Position numbers and translations under genes: made by a program. DNA of 64,000 nucleotides from Elmis aenea (Eukaryota; Arthropoda; Insecta; Coleoptera; Elmidae), in NCBI GenBank assembly GCA_947652605.1, contig CANTFG010000234.1:1-64000 (forward strand), in the 5' to 3' direction. Below, one piece after another: positions 1 to 11,628 of the stretch. The notes beneath the pieces are model-generated. The model did not search any database, was not told the DNA's origin, and was given only the letters and a program-made list of their open reading frames with translations. Position 1 is the first letter of the stretch; every line of letters begins with the position of its first letter.

Positions 1-1026
1 AAGGAACATATGTATTAACTAAAGCACGGTATTTTTAGGAAATTATTAAAAATTAAAACCAGCTCATTAAAAGACATATGCAAAACAATTGTATTCATGT
101 AAAGAAGCGATGGATAAACTTTTCCTGTGATATACAAATCAATAATTAAAATTGTTTAGAAATAGTCGCTCAAGGAACATATGTATTAACTAAAGCACGG
201 TATTTTTAGGAAATTATTAAAAATTAAAACCAGCTCATTGAAAGACATATGCAAAACAATTGTATTCATGTAAAGAGGCGATGGATAAACTGTTCCTGTG
301 ATATACAAATCAATAATTAAAATTGTTCAGAAATAGTCGCTCAAGGAACATATGTACTAACTAAAGCACGGTATTTTTAGGAAATTATTAAAAATTAATA
401 CCAGCTCATTGAAAGACATATGCAAAACAATTGTATTCATGTAAAGAGGCGATGGATAAACTGTTCCTGTGACATACAAATCAATAATTAAAATTGTTTC
501 GAAATAGTCGCTCAAGGAACATATGTATTAACTAAAGCACGGTATTTTTAGGAAATTATTAAAAATTAAAACCAGCTCATTGAAAGACATATGCAAAACA
601 ATTGTATTCCTGTAAAGAGGCGATGGATAAACTGTTTCTGTGATATACAAATCAATAATTAAAATTGTTCAGAAATAGTCGCTCAAGGAACATATGTATT
701 AACTAAAGCACGGTATTTTTAGGAAATTATTAAAAATTAAAACCAGCTCATTGAAAGACATATGCAAAACAATTGTATTCATGTAAAGAGGCGATGAATA
801 AACTGTTCCTGTCATATACAAATCAATAATTAAAATTGTTTAGAAATAGTCGCTCAAGGAACATATGTATTAACTAAAGCACGGTATTTTTAGGAAATTA
901 TTAAAAATTAAAACCAGCTCATTGAAAGACATATGCAAAACAATTGTATTCATGTAAAGAGGCGATGGATAAACTGTTCCTGTGATATACAAATCAATAA
1001 TTAAAATTGTTTCGAAATAGTCGCTC
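1..1026 (+). repeat. Higher-order repeat copy, six monomers (matches 2737-3762)
   Basis: Six consecutive monomers carry an ordered set of diagnostic variants: AAGAAGCGATGG with ACTTTTCC in the first, GTTCAG in the second, GTACTAAC plus TTAATACC and GTGACATAC in the third, TTCCTGTAAAG with GTTTCTG in the fourth, GCGATGAATAAAC in the fifth, and GTTTCG in the sixth. The same order returns 2736 bp (16 x 171) downstream at 2737-3762, and I see no difference by eye. The match stops at the seventh monomer, which has CATTTGC and ATTTTATTC here but not there. Confidence 0.85.
497..513 (+). other. CENP-B-box-like 17-mer (representative site)
   Basis: The sequence TTTCGAAATAGTCGCTC aligns with the mammalian CENP-B box consensus NTTCGNNNNANNCGGGN. 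Seven of the nine fixed bases match (TTCG, A, CG); the two final G positions are C and T. The site lies at the monomer 3' end and spans TTCGAA. It occurs only in monomers with the GTTTCG variant; GTTTAG and GTTCAG monomers lose it. It also occurs in the right array on the - strand. Binding by any protein is inference, and canonical CENP-B is a mammalian protein. Confidence 0.3.
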
Positions 1027-2565
1027 AAGGAACATATGTATTAACTAAAGCACGGTATTTTTAGGAAATTATTAAAAATTAAAACCAGCTCATTGAAAGA
1101 CATTTGCAAAACAATTTTATTCATGTAAAGAGGCGATGGATAAACTGTTCCTGTGATATACAAATCAATAATTAAAATTGTTTAGAAATAGTCGCTCAAG
1201 GAACATATGTATTAACTAAAGCACGGTATTTTTAGGAAATTATTAAAAATTAAAACCAGCTCATTGAAAGACATATGCAAAACAATTGTATTCATGTAAA
1301 GAGGCGATGGATAAACTGTTCCTGTCATATACAAGTCAATAATTAAAATTGTTTAGAAATAGTCGCTCAAGGAACATATGTATTAACTAAAGCACGGTAT
1401 TTTTAGAAAATTATTAAAAATTAAAACCAGCTCATTGAAAGACATATGCAAAACAATTGTATTCATGTAAAGAGGCGATGGATAAACTGTTCCTGTGATA
1501 TACAAATCAATAATTAAAATTGTTTCGAAATAGTCGCTCAAGGAACATATGTATTAACTAAAGCACGGTATTTTTGGGAAATCATTAAAAATTAAAACCA
1601 GCTCATTGAAAGACATATGCAAAACAATTGTATTCATGTAAAGAGGCGATGGATAAACTGTTCCTGTGATATACAAATCAATAATTAAAATTGTTTCGAA
1701 ATAGTCGCTCAAGGAACATATGTATTAACTAAAGCACGGTATTTTTAGGAAATTATTAAAAATTAAAACCAGCTCATTGAAAGACATATGCAAAACAATT
1801 GTATTCCTGTAAAGAGGCGATGGATAAACTGTTTCTGTGATATACAAATCAATAATTAAAATTGTTCAGAAATAGTCGCTCAAGGAACATATGTATTAAC
1901 TAAAGCACGGTATTTTTAGAAAATTATTAAAAATTAAAACCAGCTCATTGAAAGACATATGCAAAACAGTTGTATTCATGTAAAGAGGCGATGGATAAAC
2001 TGTTCCTGTCATATACAAATCAATAATTAAAATTGTTTAGAAATAGTCGCTCAAGGAACATATGTATTAACTAAAGCACGGTATTTTTAGGAAATTATTA
2101 AAAATTAAAACCAGCTCATTGAAAGACATATGCAAAACAATTTTATTCATGTAAAGAGGCGATGGATAAACTGTTCCTGTGATATACAAATCAATAATTA
2201 AAATTGTTTAGAAATAGTCGCTCAAGGAACATATGTATTAACTAAAGCACGGTATTTTTAGGAAATTATTAAAAATTAAAACCAGCTCATTGAAAGACAT
2301 ATGCAAAACAGTTGTATTCATGTAAAGAGGCGATGGATAAACTGTTCCTGTGATATACAAATCAATAATTAAAATATTTTCGAAATAGTCGCTCAAGGAA
2401 CATATGTTTTAACTAAAGCACGGTATTTTTAGGAAATTATTAAAAATTAAAACCAGCTCATTGAAAGACATATGCAAAACAATTGTATTCATGTAAAGAG
2501 GCGATGGATAAACTGTTCCTGTGATATACAAATCAATAATTAAAATTGTTTAGAAATAGTCGCTC

Positions 2566-4104
2566 AAGGAACATATGTATTAACTAAAGCACGGTATTTT
2601 TAGGAAATTATTAAAAATTAAAAGCAGCTCATTGAAAGACATATGCAAAACAATTGTATTCATGTAAAGAGGCGATGGATAAACTGTTCCTGTGATATAC
2701 AAATCAATAATTAAAATTTTTTAGAAATAGTCGCTCAAGGAACATATGTATTAACTAAAGCACGGTATTTTTAGGAAATTATTAAAAATTAAAACCAGCT
2801 CATTAAAAGACATATGCAAAACAATTGTATTCATGTAAAGAAGCGATGGATAAACTTTTCCTGTGATATACAAATCAATAATTAAAATTGTTTAGAAATA
2901 GTCGCTCAAGGAACATATGTATTAACTAAAGCACGGTATTTTTAGGAAATTATTAAAAATTAAAACCAGCTCATTGAAAGACATATGCAAAACAATTGTA
3001 TTCATGTAAAGAGGCGATGGATAAACTGTTCCTGTGATATACAAATCAATAATTAAAATTGTTCAGAAATAGTCGCTCAAGGAACATATGTACTAACTAA
3101 AGCACGGTATTTTTAGGAAATTATTAAAAATTAATACCAGCTCATTGAAAGACATATGCAAAACAATTGTATTCATGTAAAGAGGCGATGGATAAACTGT
3201 TCCTGTGACATACAAATCAATAATTAAAATTGTTTCGAAATAGTCGCTCAAGGAACATATGTATTAACTAAAGCACGGTATTTTTAGGAAATTATTAAAA
3301 ATTAAAACCAGCTCATTGAAAGACATATGCAAAACAATTGTATTCCTGTAAAGAGGCGATGGATAAACTGTTTCTGTGATATACAAATCAATAATTAAAA
3401 TTGTTCAGAAATAGTCGCTCAAGGAACATATGTATTAACTAAAGCACGGTATTTTTAGGAAATTATTAAAAATTAAAACCAGCTCATTGAAAGACATATG
3501 CAAAACAATTGTATTCATGTAAAGAGGCGATGAATAAACTGTTCCTGTCATATACAAATCAATAATTAAAATTGTTTAGAAATAGTCGCTCAAGGAACAT
3601 ATGTATTAACTAAAGCACGGTATTTTTAGGAAATTATTAAAAATTAAAACCAGCTCATTGAAAGACATATGCAAAACAATTGTATTCATGTAAAGAGGCG
3701 ATGGATAAACTGTTCCTGTGATATACAAATCAATAATTAAAATTGTTTCGAAATAGTCGCTCAAGGAACATATGTATTAACTAAAGCACGGTATTTTTAG
3801 GAAATTATTAAAAATTAAAACCAGCTCATTGAAAGACATATGCAAAACAATTGTATTCATGTAAAGAGGCGATGGATAAACTGTTCCTGTGATATACAAA
3901 TCAATAATTAAAATTGTTTCGAAATAGTCGCTCAAGGAACATATGTATTAACTAAAGCACGGTATTTTTAGGAAATTATTAAAAATTAAAACCAGCTCAT
4001 TGAAAGACATATGCAAAACAATTGTATTCATGTAAAGAGGCGATGGATAAACTGTTCCTGTCATATACAAATCAATAATTAAAATTGTTTCGAAATAGTC
4101 GCTC
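2566..4104 (+). repeat. Nine-monomer higher-order repeat unit (1539 bp)
   Basis: The monomer at 2566 has the rare AAAGCAGCTC variant and ends in TTTTTTAGAAAT. It returns at 4105, exactly 9 x 171 bp later, and is again followed by the AAGAAGCG / ACTTTTCC monomer (4276) and the GTACTAAC / TTAATACC monomer (about 4618). The copy beginning at 4105 follows the same order for about four monomers, with scattered substitutions (CTCAAGAAAC at 4448, CAAACCAATA near 4582), and then diverges. Confidence 0.8.
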
Positions 4105-5643
4105 AAGGAACATATGTATTAACTAAAGCACGGTATTTTTAGGAAATTATTAAAAATTAAAAGCAGCTCATTGAAAGACATATGCAAAACAATTGTATTC
4201 ATGTAAAGAGGCGATGGATAAACTGTTCCTGTGATATACAAATCAATAATTAAAATTTTTTAGAAATAGTCGCTCAAGGAACATATGTATTAACTAAAGC
4301 ACGGTATTTTTAGGAAATTATTAAAAATTAAAACCAGCTCATTAAAAGACATATGCAAAACAATTGTATTCATGTAAAGAAGCGATGGATAAACTTTTCC
4401 TGTGATATACAAATCAATAATTAAAATTGTTCAGAAATAGTCGCTCAAGAAACATATGTATTAACTAAAGCACGGTATTTTTAGGAAATTATTAAAAATT
4501 AAAACCAGCTCATTGAAAGACATATGCAAAACAATTGTATTCATGTAAAGAGGCGATGGATAAACTGTTCCTGTGATATACAAACCAATAATTAAAATTG
4601 TTCAGAAATAGTCGCTCAAGGAACATATGTACTAACTAAAGCACGGTATTTTTAGGAAATTATTAAAAATTAATACCAGCTCATTGAAAGACATATGCAA
4701 AACAGTTGTATTCATGTAAAGAGGCGATGGATAAACTGTTCCTGTGACATACAAATCAATAATTAAAATTGTTTCGAAATAGTCGCTCAAGGAACATATG
4801 TATTAACTAAAGCACGGTATTTTTAGGAAATTATTAAAAATTAAAACCAGCTCATTGAAAGACATATGCAAAACAATTGTATTCATGTAAAGAGGCGATG
4901 GATAAACTGTTCCTGTGATATACAAATCAATAATTGAAATTGTTTCGAAATAGTCGCACAAGGAACATATGTATTAACTAAAGCACGGTATTTTTAGGAA
5001 ATTATTAAAAATTAAAACCAGCTCTTTAAAACACATATGCAAAACAATTGTATTCATGTAAAGAGGCGATGGATAAACTGTTTCTGTGATATACAAATCA
5101 ATAATTAAAATTGTTTAGAAATAGTCGCTCAAGGAACATATGTATTAACTAAAGCACGGTATTTTTAGGAAATTATTAAAAATTAAAACCAGCTCATTGA
5201 AAGACATATGCAAAACAATTGTATTCATGTAAAGAGGCGATGAATAAACTGTTCCTGTCATATACAAATCAATAATTAAAATTGTTTCGAAATAGTCGCT
5301 CAAGGAACATATGTATTAACTAAAGCACGGTATTTTTAGGAAATGATTAAAAATTAAAACCAGCTCATTGAAAGACATATGCAAAACAATTTTATTCATG
5401 TAAAGAGGCGATGGATAAACTGTTCCTGTGATATACAAATCAATAATTAAAATTGTTTAGAAATAGTCGCTCAAGGAACATATGTATTAACTAAAGCACG
5501 GTATTTTTAGGAAATTATTAAAAATTAAAACCAGCTCATTGAAAGACATATGCAAAACAATTGTATTCATGTAAAGAGGCGATGGATAAACTGTTCCTGT
5601 CATATACAAATCAATAATTAAAATTGTTTAGAAATAGTCGCTC

Positions 5644-6780
5644 AAGGAACATATGTATTAACTAAAGCACGGTATTTTTAGGAAATTAGTAAAAATTAAA
5701 ACCAGCTCTTTAAAAGACATATGCAAAACAATTGTATTCATGTAAAGAGGCGATGGATAAACTGTTTCTGTGATATACAAATCAATAATTAAAATTGTTT
5801 AGAAATAGTCGCTCAAGGAACATATGTATTAACTAAAGCACGGTATTTTTAGGAAATTATTAAAAATTAAAACCAGCTCATTAAAAGACATATGCAAAAC
5901 AATTTTATTCATGTAAAGAGGCGATGGATAAACTGTTCCTGTCATATACAAATCAATAATTAAAATTGTTTCGAAATAGTCGCTCAAGGAACATATGTAT
6001 TAACTAAAGCACGGTATTTTTAGGAAATTATTAAAAATTAAAACCAGCTCATTAAAAGACATATGCAAAACAATTTTATTCATGTAAAGAGGCGATGGAT
6101 AAACTTTTCCTGTGATATACAAATCAATAATTAAAATTGTTTAGAAATAGTCGCTCAAGGAACATATGTATTAACTAAAGCACGGTATTTTTAGGAAATT
6201 ATTAAAAATTAAAACCAGCTCATTGAAAGACATATGCAAAACAATTGTATTCATGTAAAGAGGCGATGGATAAACTGTTCCTGTCATATACAAATCAATA
6301 ATTAAAATTGTTTAGAAATAGTCGCTCAAGGAACATATGTATTAACTAAAGCACGGTATTTTTAGGAAATTATTAAAAATCAAAACCAGCTCATTGAAAG
6401 ACATATGCAAAACAATTGTATTCATGTAAAGAGGCGATGGATAAACTGTTCCTGTCATATACAAATCAATAATTAAAATTGTTTAGAAATAGTCGCTCAA
6501 GGAACATATGTATTAACTAAAGCACGGTATTTTTAGGAAATTATTAAAAATTAAAACCAGCTCATTGAAAGACATATGCAAAACAATTGTATTCATGTAA
6601 AGAGGCGATGGATAAACTGTTCCTGTGATATACAAATCAATAATTAAAATTGTTTTGAAATAGTCGCTCAAGGAACATATGTATTAACTAAAGCACGGTA
6701 TTTTTAGGAAATCATTAAAAATTAAAACCAGCTCATTGAAAGACATATGCAAAACAATTGTATTCATGTAAAGAGGCGAT
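5644..6780 (+). repeat. Higher-order block repeated at 7525 (offset 11 monomers)
   Basis: Landmarks in this block recur 1881 bp (11 x 171) downstream. They are AAATTAGTAAAAATT with GCTCTTTAAAAG (5644 and 7525), ATTAAAAGAC with ATTTTATTC and ACTTTTCC (5986 and 7867), AAATCAAAACC (6328 and 8209), TGTTTTGAAA (6651 and 8532) and AATCATTAAAA (6670 and 8551). Just upstream, the ATGATTAAAAATT monomer at 5302 recurs at 6841, an offset of 9 units. The second block therefore carries two extra monomers relative to the first. Confidence 0.8.
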
Positions 6781-8721
6781 GGATAAACTGTTCCTGTCAT
6801 ATACAAATCAATAATTAAAATTGTTTCGAAATAGTCGCTCAAGGAACATATGTATTAACTAAAGCACGGTATTTTTAGGAAATGATTAAAAATTAAAACC
6901 AGCTCATTGAAAGACATATGCAAAACAATTTTATTCATGTAAAGAGGCGATGGATAAACTGTTCCTGTGATATACAAATCAATAATTAAAATTGTTTAGA
7001 AATAGTCGCTCAAGGAACATATGTATTAACTAAAGCACGGTATTTTTAGGAAATTATTAAAAATTAAAACCAGCTCATTGAAAGACATATGCAAAACAAT
7101 TGTATTCATGTAAAGAGGCGATGGATAAACTGTTCCTGTGATATACAAATCAATAATTAAAATTGTTTCGAAATAGTCGCTCAAGGAACATATGTATTAA
7201 CTAAAGCACGGTATTTTTAGGAAATTATTAAAAATTAAAACCAGCTCATTGAAAGACATATGCAAAACAATTGTATTCATGTAAAGAGGCGATGGATAAA
7301 CTGTTCCTGTGATATACAAATCAATAATTAAAATTGTTTCGAAATAGTCGCTCAAGGAACATATGTATTAACTAAAGCACGGTATTTTTAGGAAATTATT
7401 AAAAATTAAAACCAGCTCATTGAAAGACATATGCAAAACAATTGTATTCATGTAAAGAGGCGATGGATAAACTGTTCCTGTCATATACAAATCAATAATT
7501 AAAATTGTTTAGAAATAGTCGCTCAAGGAACATATGTATTAACTAAAGCACGGTATTTTTAGGAAATTAGTAAAAATTAAAACCAGCTCTTTAAAAGACA
7601 TATGCAAAACAATTGTATTCATGTAAAGAGGCGATGGATAAACTGTTTCTGTGATATACAAATCAATAATTAAAATTGTTTAGAAATAGTCGCTCAAGGA
7701 ACATATGTATTAACTAAAGCACGGTATTTTTAGGAAATTATTAAAAATTAAAACCAGCTCATTGAAAGACATATGCAAAACAATTGTATTCATGTAAAGA
7801 GGCGATGGATAAACTGTTCCTGTCATATACAAATCAATAATTAAAATTGTTTCGAAATAGTCGCTCAAGGAACATATGTATTAACTTAAGCACGGTATTT
7901 TTAGGAAATTATTAAAAATTAAAACCAGCTCATTAAAAGACATATGCAAAACAATTTTATTCATGTAAAGAGGCGATGGATAAACTTTTCCTGTGATATA
8001 CAAATCAATAATTAAAATTGTTTAGAAATAGTCGCTCAAGGAACATATGTATTAACTAAAGCACGGTATTTTTAGGAAATTATTAAAAATTAAAACCAGC
8101 TCATTGAAAGACATATGCAAAACAATTGTATTCATGTAAAGAGGCGATGGATAAACTCTTCCTGTCATATACAAATCAATAATTAAAATTGTTTAGAAAT
8201 AGTCGCTCAAGGAACATATGTATTAACTAAAGCACGGTATTTTTAGGAAATTATTAAAAATCAAAACCAGCTCATTGAAAGACATATGCAAAACAATTGT
8301 ATTCATGTAAAGAGGCGATGGATAAACTGTTCCTGTCATATACAAATCAATAATTAAAATTGTTTAGAAATAGTCGCTCAAGGAACATATGTATTAACTA
8401 AAGCACGGTATTTTTAGGAAATTATTAAAAATTAAAACCAGCTTATTGAAAGACATATGCAAAACAATTGTATTCATGTAAAGAGGCGATGGATAAACTG
8501 TTCCTGTGATATACAAATCAATAATTAAAATTGTTTTGAAATAGTCGCTCAAGGAACATATGTATTAACTAAAGCACGGTATTTTTAGGAAATCATTAAA
8601 AATTAAAACCAGCTCATTGAAAGACATATGCAAAACAATTGTATTCATGTAAAGAGGCGATGGATAAACTGTTCCTGTGATATACAAATCAATAATTAAA
8701 ATTGTTTCGAAATAGTCGCTC

Positions 8722-10089
8722 AAGGAACATATGTATTAACTAAAGCACGGTGTTTTTAGGAAAATATTAAAAATTAAAACCAGCTCATTGAAAGACATAT
8801 GCAAAACAATTGTATTCCTGTAAAGAGGCGATGGATAAACTGTTTCTGTGATATACAAATCAATAATTAAAATTGTTCAGAAATAGTCGCTCAAGGAACA
8901 TATGTATTAACTAAAGCACGGTATTTTTAGAAAATTATTAAAAATTAAAACCAGCTCATTGAAAGACATATGCAAAACAGTTGTATTCATGTAAAGAGGC
9001 GATGGATAAACTGTTCCTGTCATATACAAATCAATAATTAAAATTGTTTAGAAATAGTCGCTCAAGGAACATATGTATTAACTAAAGCACGGTATTTTTA
9101 GGAAATTATTAAAAATTAAAACCAGCTCATTGAAAGACATATGCAAAACAATTTTATTCATGTAAAGAGGCGATGGATAAACTGTTCCTGTGATATACAA
9201 ATCAATAATTAAAATTGTTTAGAAATAGTCGCTTAAGGAACATATGTATTAACTAAAGCACGGTATTTTTAGGAAATTATTAAAAATTAAAACCAGCTCA
9301 TTGAAAGACATATGCAAAACAATTGTATTCATGTAAAGAGGCGATGGATAAACTGTTCCTGTGATATACAAATCAATAATTAAAATTGTTTCGAAATAGT
9401 CGCTCAAGGAACATATGTATTAACTAAAGCACGGTGTTTTTAGGAAATTATTAAAAATTAAAACCAGCTCATTGAAAGACATATGCAAAACAATTGTATT
9501 CCTGTAAAGAGGCGATGGATAAACTGTTTCTGTGATATACAAATCAATAATTAAAATTGTTCAGAAATAGTCGCTCAAGGAACATATGTATTAACTAAAG
9601 CACGGTATTTTTAGAAAATTATTAAAAATTAAAACCAGCTCATTGAAAGACATATGCAAAACAGTTGTATTCATGTAAAGAGGCGATGGATAAACTGTTC
9701 CTGTCATATACAAATCAATAATTAAAATTGTTTAGAAATAGTCGCTCAAGGAACATATGTATTAACTAAAGCACGGTATTTTTAGGAAATTATTAAAAAT
9801 TAAAACCAGCTCATTGAAAGACATATGCAAAACAATTTTATTCATGTAAAGAGGCGATGGATAAACTGTTCCTGTGATATACAAATCAATAATTAAAATT
9901 GTTTAGAAATAGTCGCTTAAGGAACATATGTATTAACTAAAGCACGGTATTTTTAGGAAATTATTAAAAATTAAAACCAGCTCATTGAAAGACATATGCA
10001 AAACAATTGTATTCATGTAAAGAGGCGATGGATAAACTGTTCCTGTGATATACAAATCAATAATTAAAATTGTTTCGAAATAGTCGCTC
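8722..10089 (+). repeat. Tandem duplication of a four-monomer unit (2 x 684 bp)
   Basis: Monomers at 8722, 8893, 9064 and 9235 are matched by those at 9406, 9577, 9748 and 9919. Shared rare variants are ACGGTGTTTTTAGG, the TTTTTAGAAAATT plus ACAGTTGTATTC monomer, the ATTTTATTC monomer, and TCGCTTAAGG at 9230 and 9914. The offset is exactly 684 bp. One difference is AAAATATTAAA near 8761 against AAATTATTAAA in the second copy. Confidence 0.85.
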
Positions 10090-11628
10090 AAGGAACATAT
10101 GTTTTAACTAAAGCACGGTATTTTTAGGAAATTATTAAAAATTAAAACCAGCTCATTGAAAGACATATGCAAAACAATTGTATTCATGTAAAGAGGCGAT
10201 GGATAAACTGTTCCTGTGATATACAAATCAATAATTAAAATTGTTTCGAAATAGTCGCTCAAGGAACATATGTATTAACTAAAGCACGGTATTTTTAGGA
10301 AATTATTAAAAATTAAAACCAGCTCATTGAAAGACATATGCAAAACAATTGTATTCATGTAAAGAGGCGATAGATAAACTGTTCCTGTCATATACAAATC
10401 AATAATTAAAATTGTTTAGAAATAGTCGCTCAAGGAACATATGTATTAACTAAAGCACGGTATTTTTAGGAAATTATTAAAAATTAAAACCAGCTCATTG
10501 AAAGACATATGCAAAACAATTGTATTCATGTAAAGAGGCGATGGATAAACTGTTCCTGTGATATACAAATCAATAATTAAAATTGTTTCGAAATAGTCGC
10601 TCAAGGAACATATGTATTAACTAAAGCACGGTATTTTTAGGAAATTATTAAAAATTAAAACCAGCTCATTGAAAGACATATGCAAAACAATTGTATTCAT
10701 GTAAAGAGGCGATGGATAAACTGTTCCTGTGATATACAAATCAATAATTATAATTGTTCAGAAATAGTCGCTCAAGGAACATATGTACTAACTAAAGCAC
10801 GGTATTTTTAGGAAATTATTAATAATTAAAACCAGCTCATTGAAAGACATATGCAAAACAATTGTATTCATGTAAAGAAGCGATAGATAAACTGTTCCTG
10901 TGATATACAAATCAATAATTAAAATTGTTTAGAAATAGTCGCTCAAGGAACATATGTATTAACTAAAGCACGGTATTTTTAGGAAATTAGTAAAAATTAA
11001 AACCAGCTCATTGAAAGACATATGCAAAACAATTGTATTCATGTAAAGAGGCGATGGATAAACTGTTCCTGTGATATACAAATCAATAATTAAAATTGTT
11101 CAGAAACAGTCGCTCAAGGAACATATGTATTAACTAAAGCACGGTATTTTTAGGAAATTATTAAAAATTAAAACCAGCTCATTGAAAGACATATGCAAAA
11201 CAATTGTATTCATGTAAAGAGGCGATGGATAAACTGTTCCTGTGATATACAAATCAATAATTAAAATTGTTCAGAAATAGTCGCTCAAGGAACATATGTA
11301 TTAACTAAAGCACGGTATTTTTAGGAAATTATTAAAAATTAAAACCAGCTCATTGAAAGACATATGCAAAACAATTGTATTCATGTAAAGAGGCGATGGA
11401 TAAACTGTTCCTGTGATATACAAATCAATAATTGAAATTGTTTCGAAATAGTCGCACAAGGAACATATGTATTAACTAAAGCACGGTATTTTTAGGAAAT
11501 TATTAAAAATTAAAACCAGCTCTTTAAAACACATATGCAAAACAATTGTATTCATGTAAAGAGGCGATGGATAAACTGTTTCTGTGATATACAAATCAAT
11601 AATTAAAATTGTTTAGAAATAGTCGCTC

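Noticed and set aside
1..171. Primate alpha satellite
   Set aside because: Only the 171-bp length agrees. The sequence shows no resemblance to alpha satellite, and the mobile elements are of insect type.
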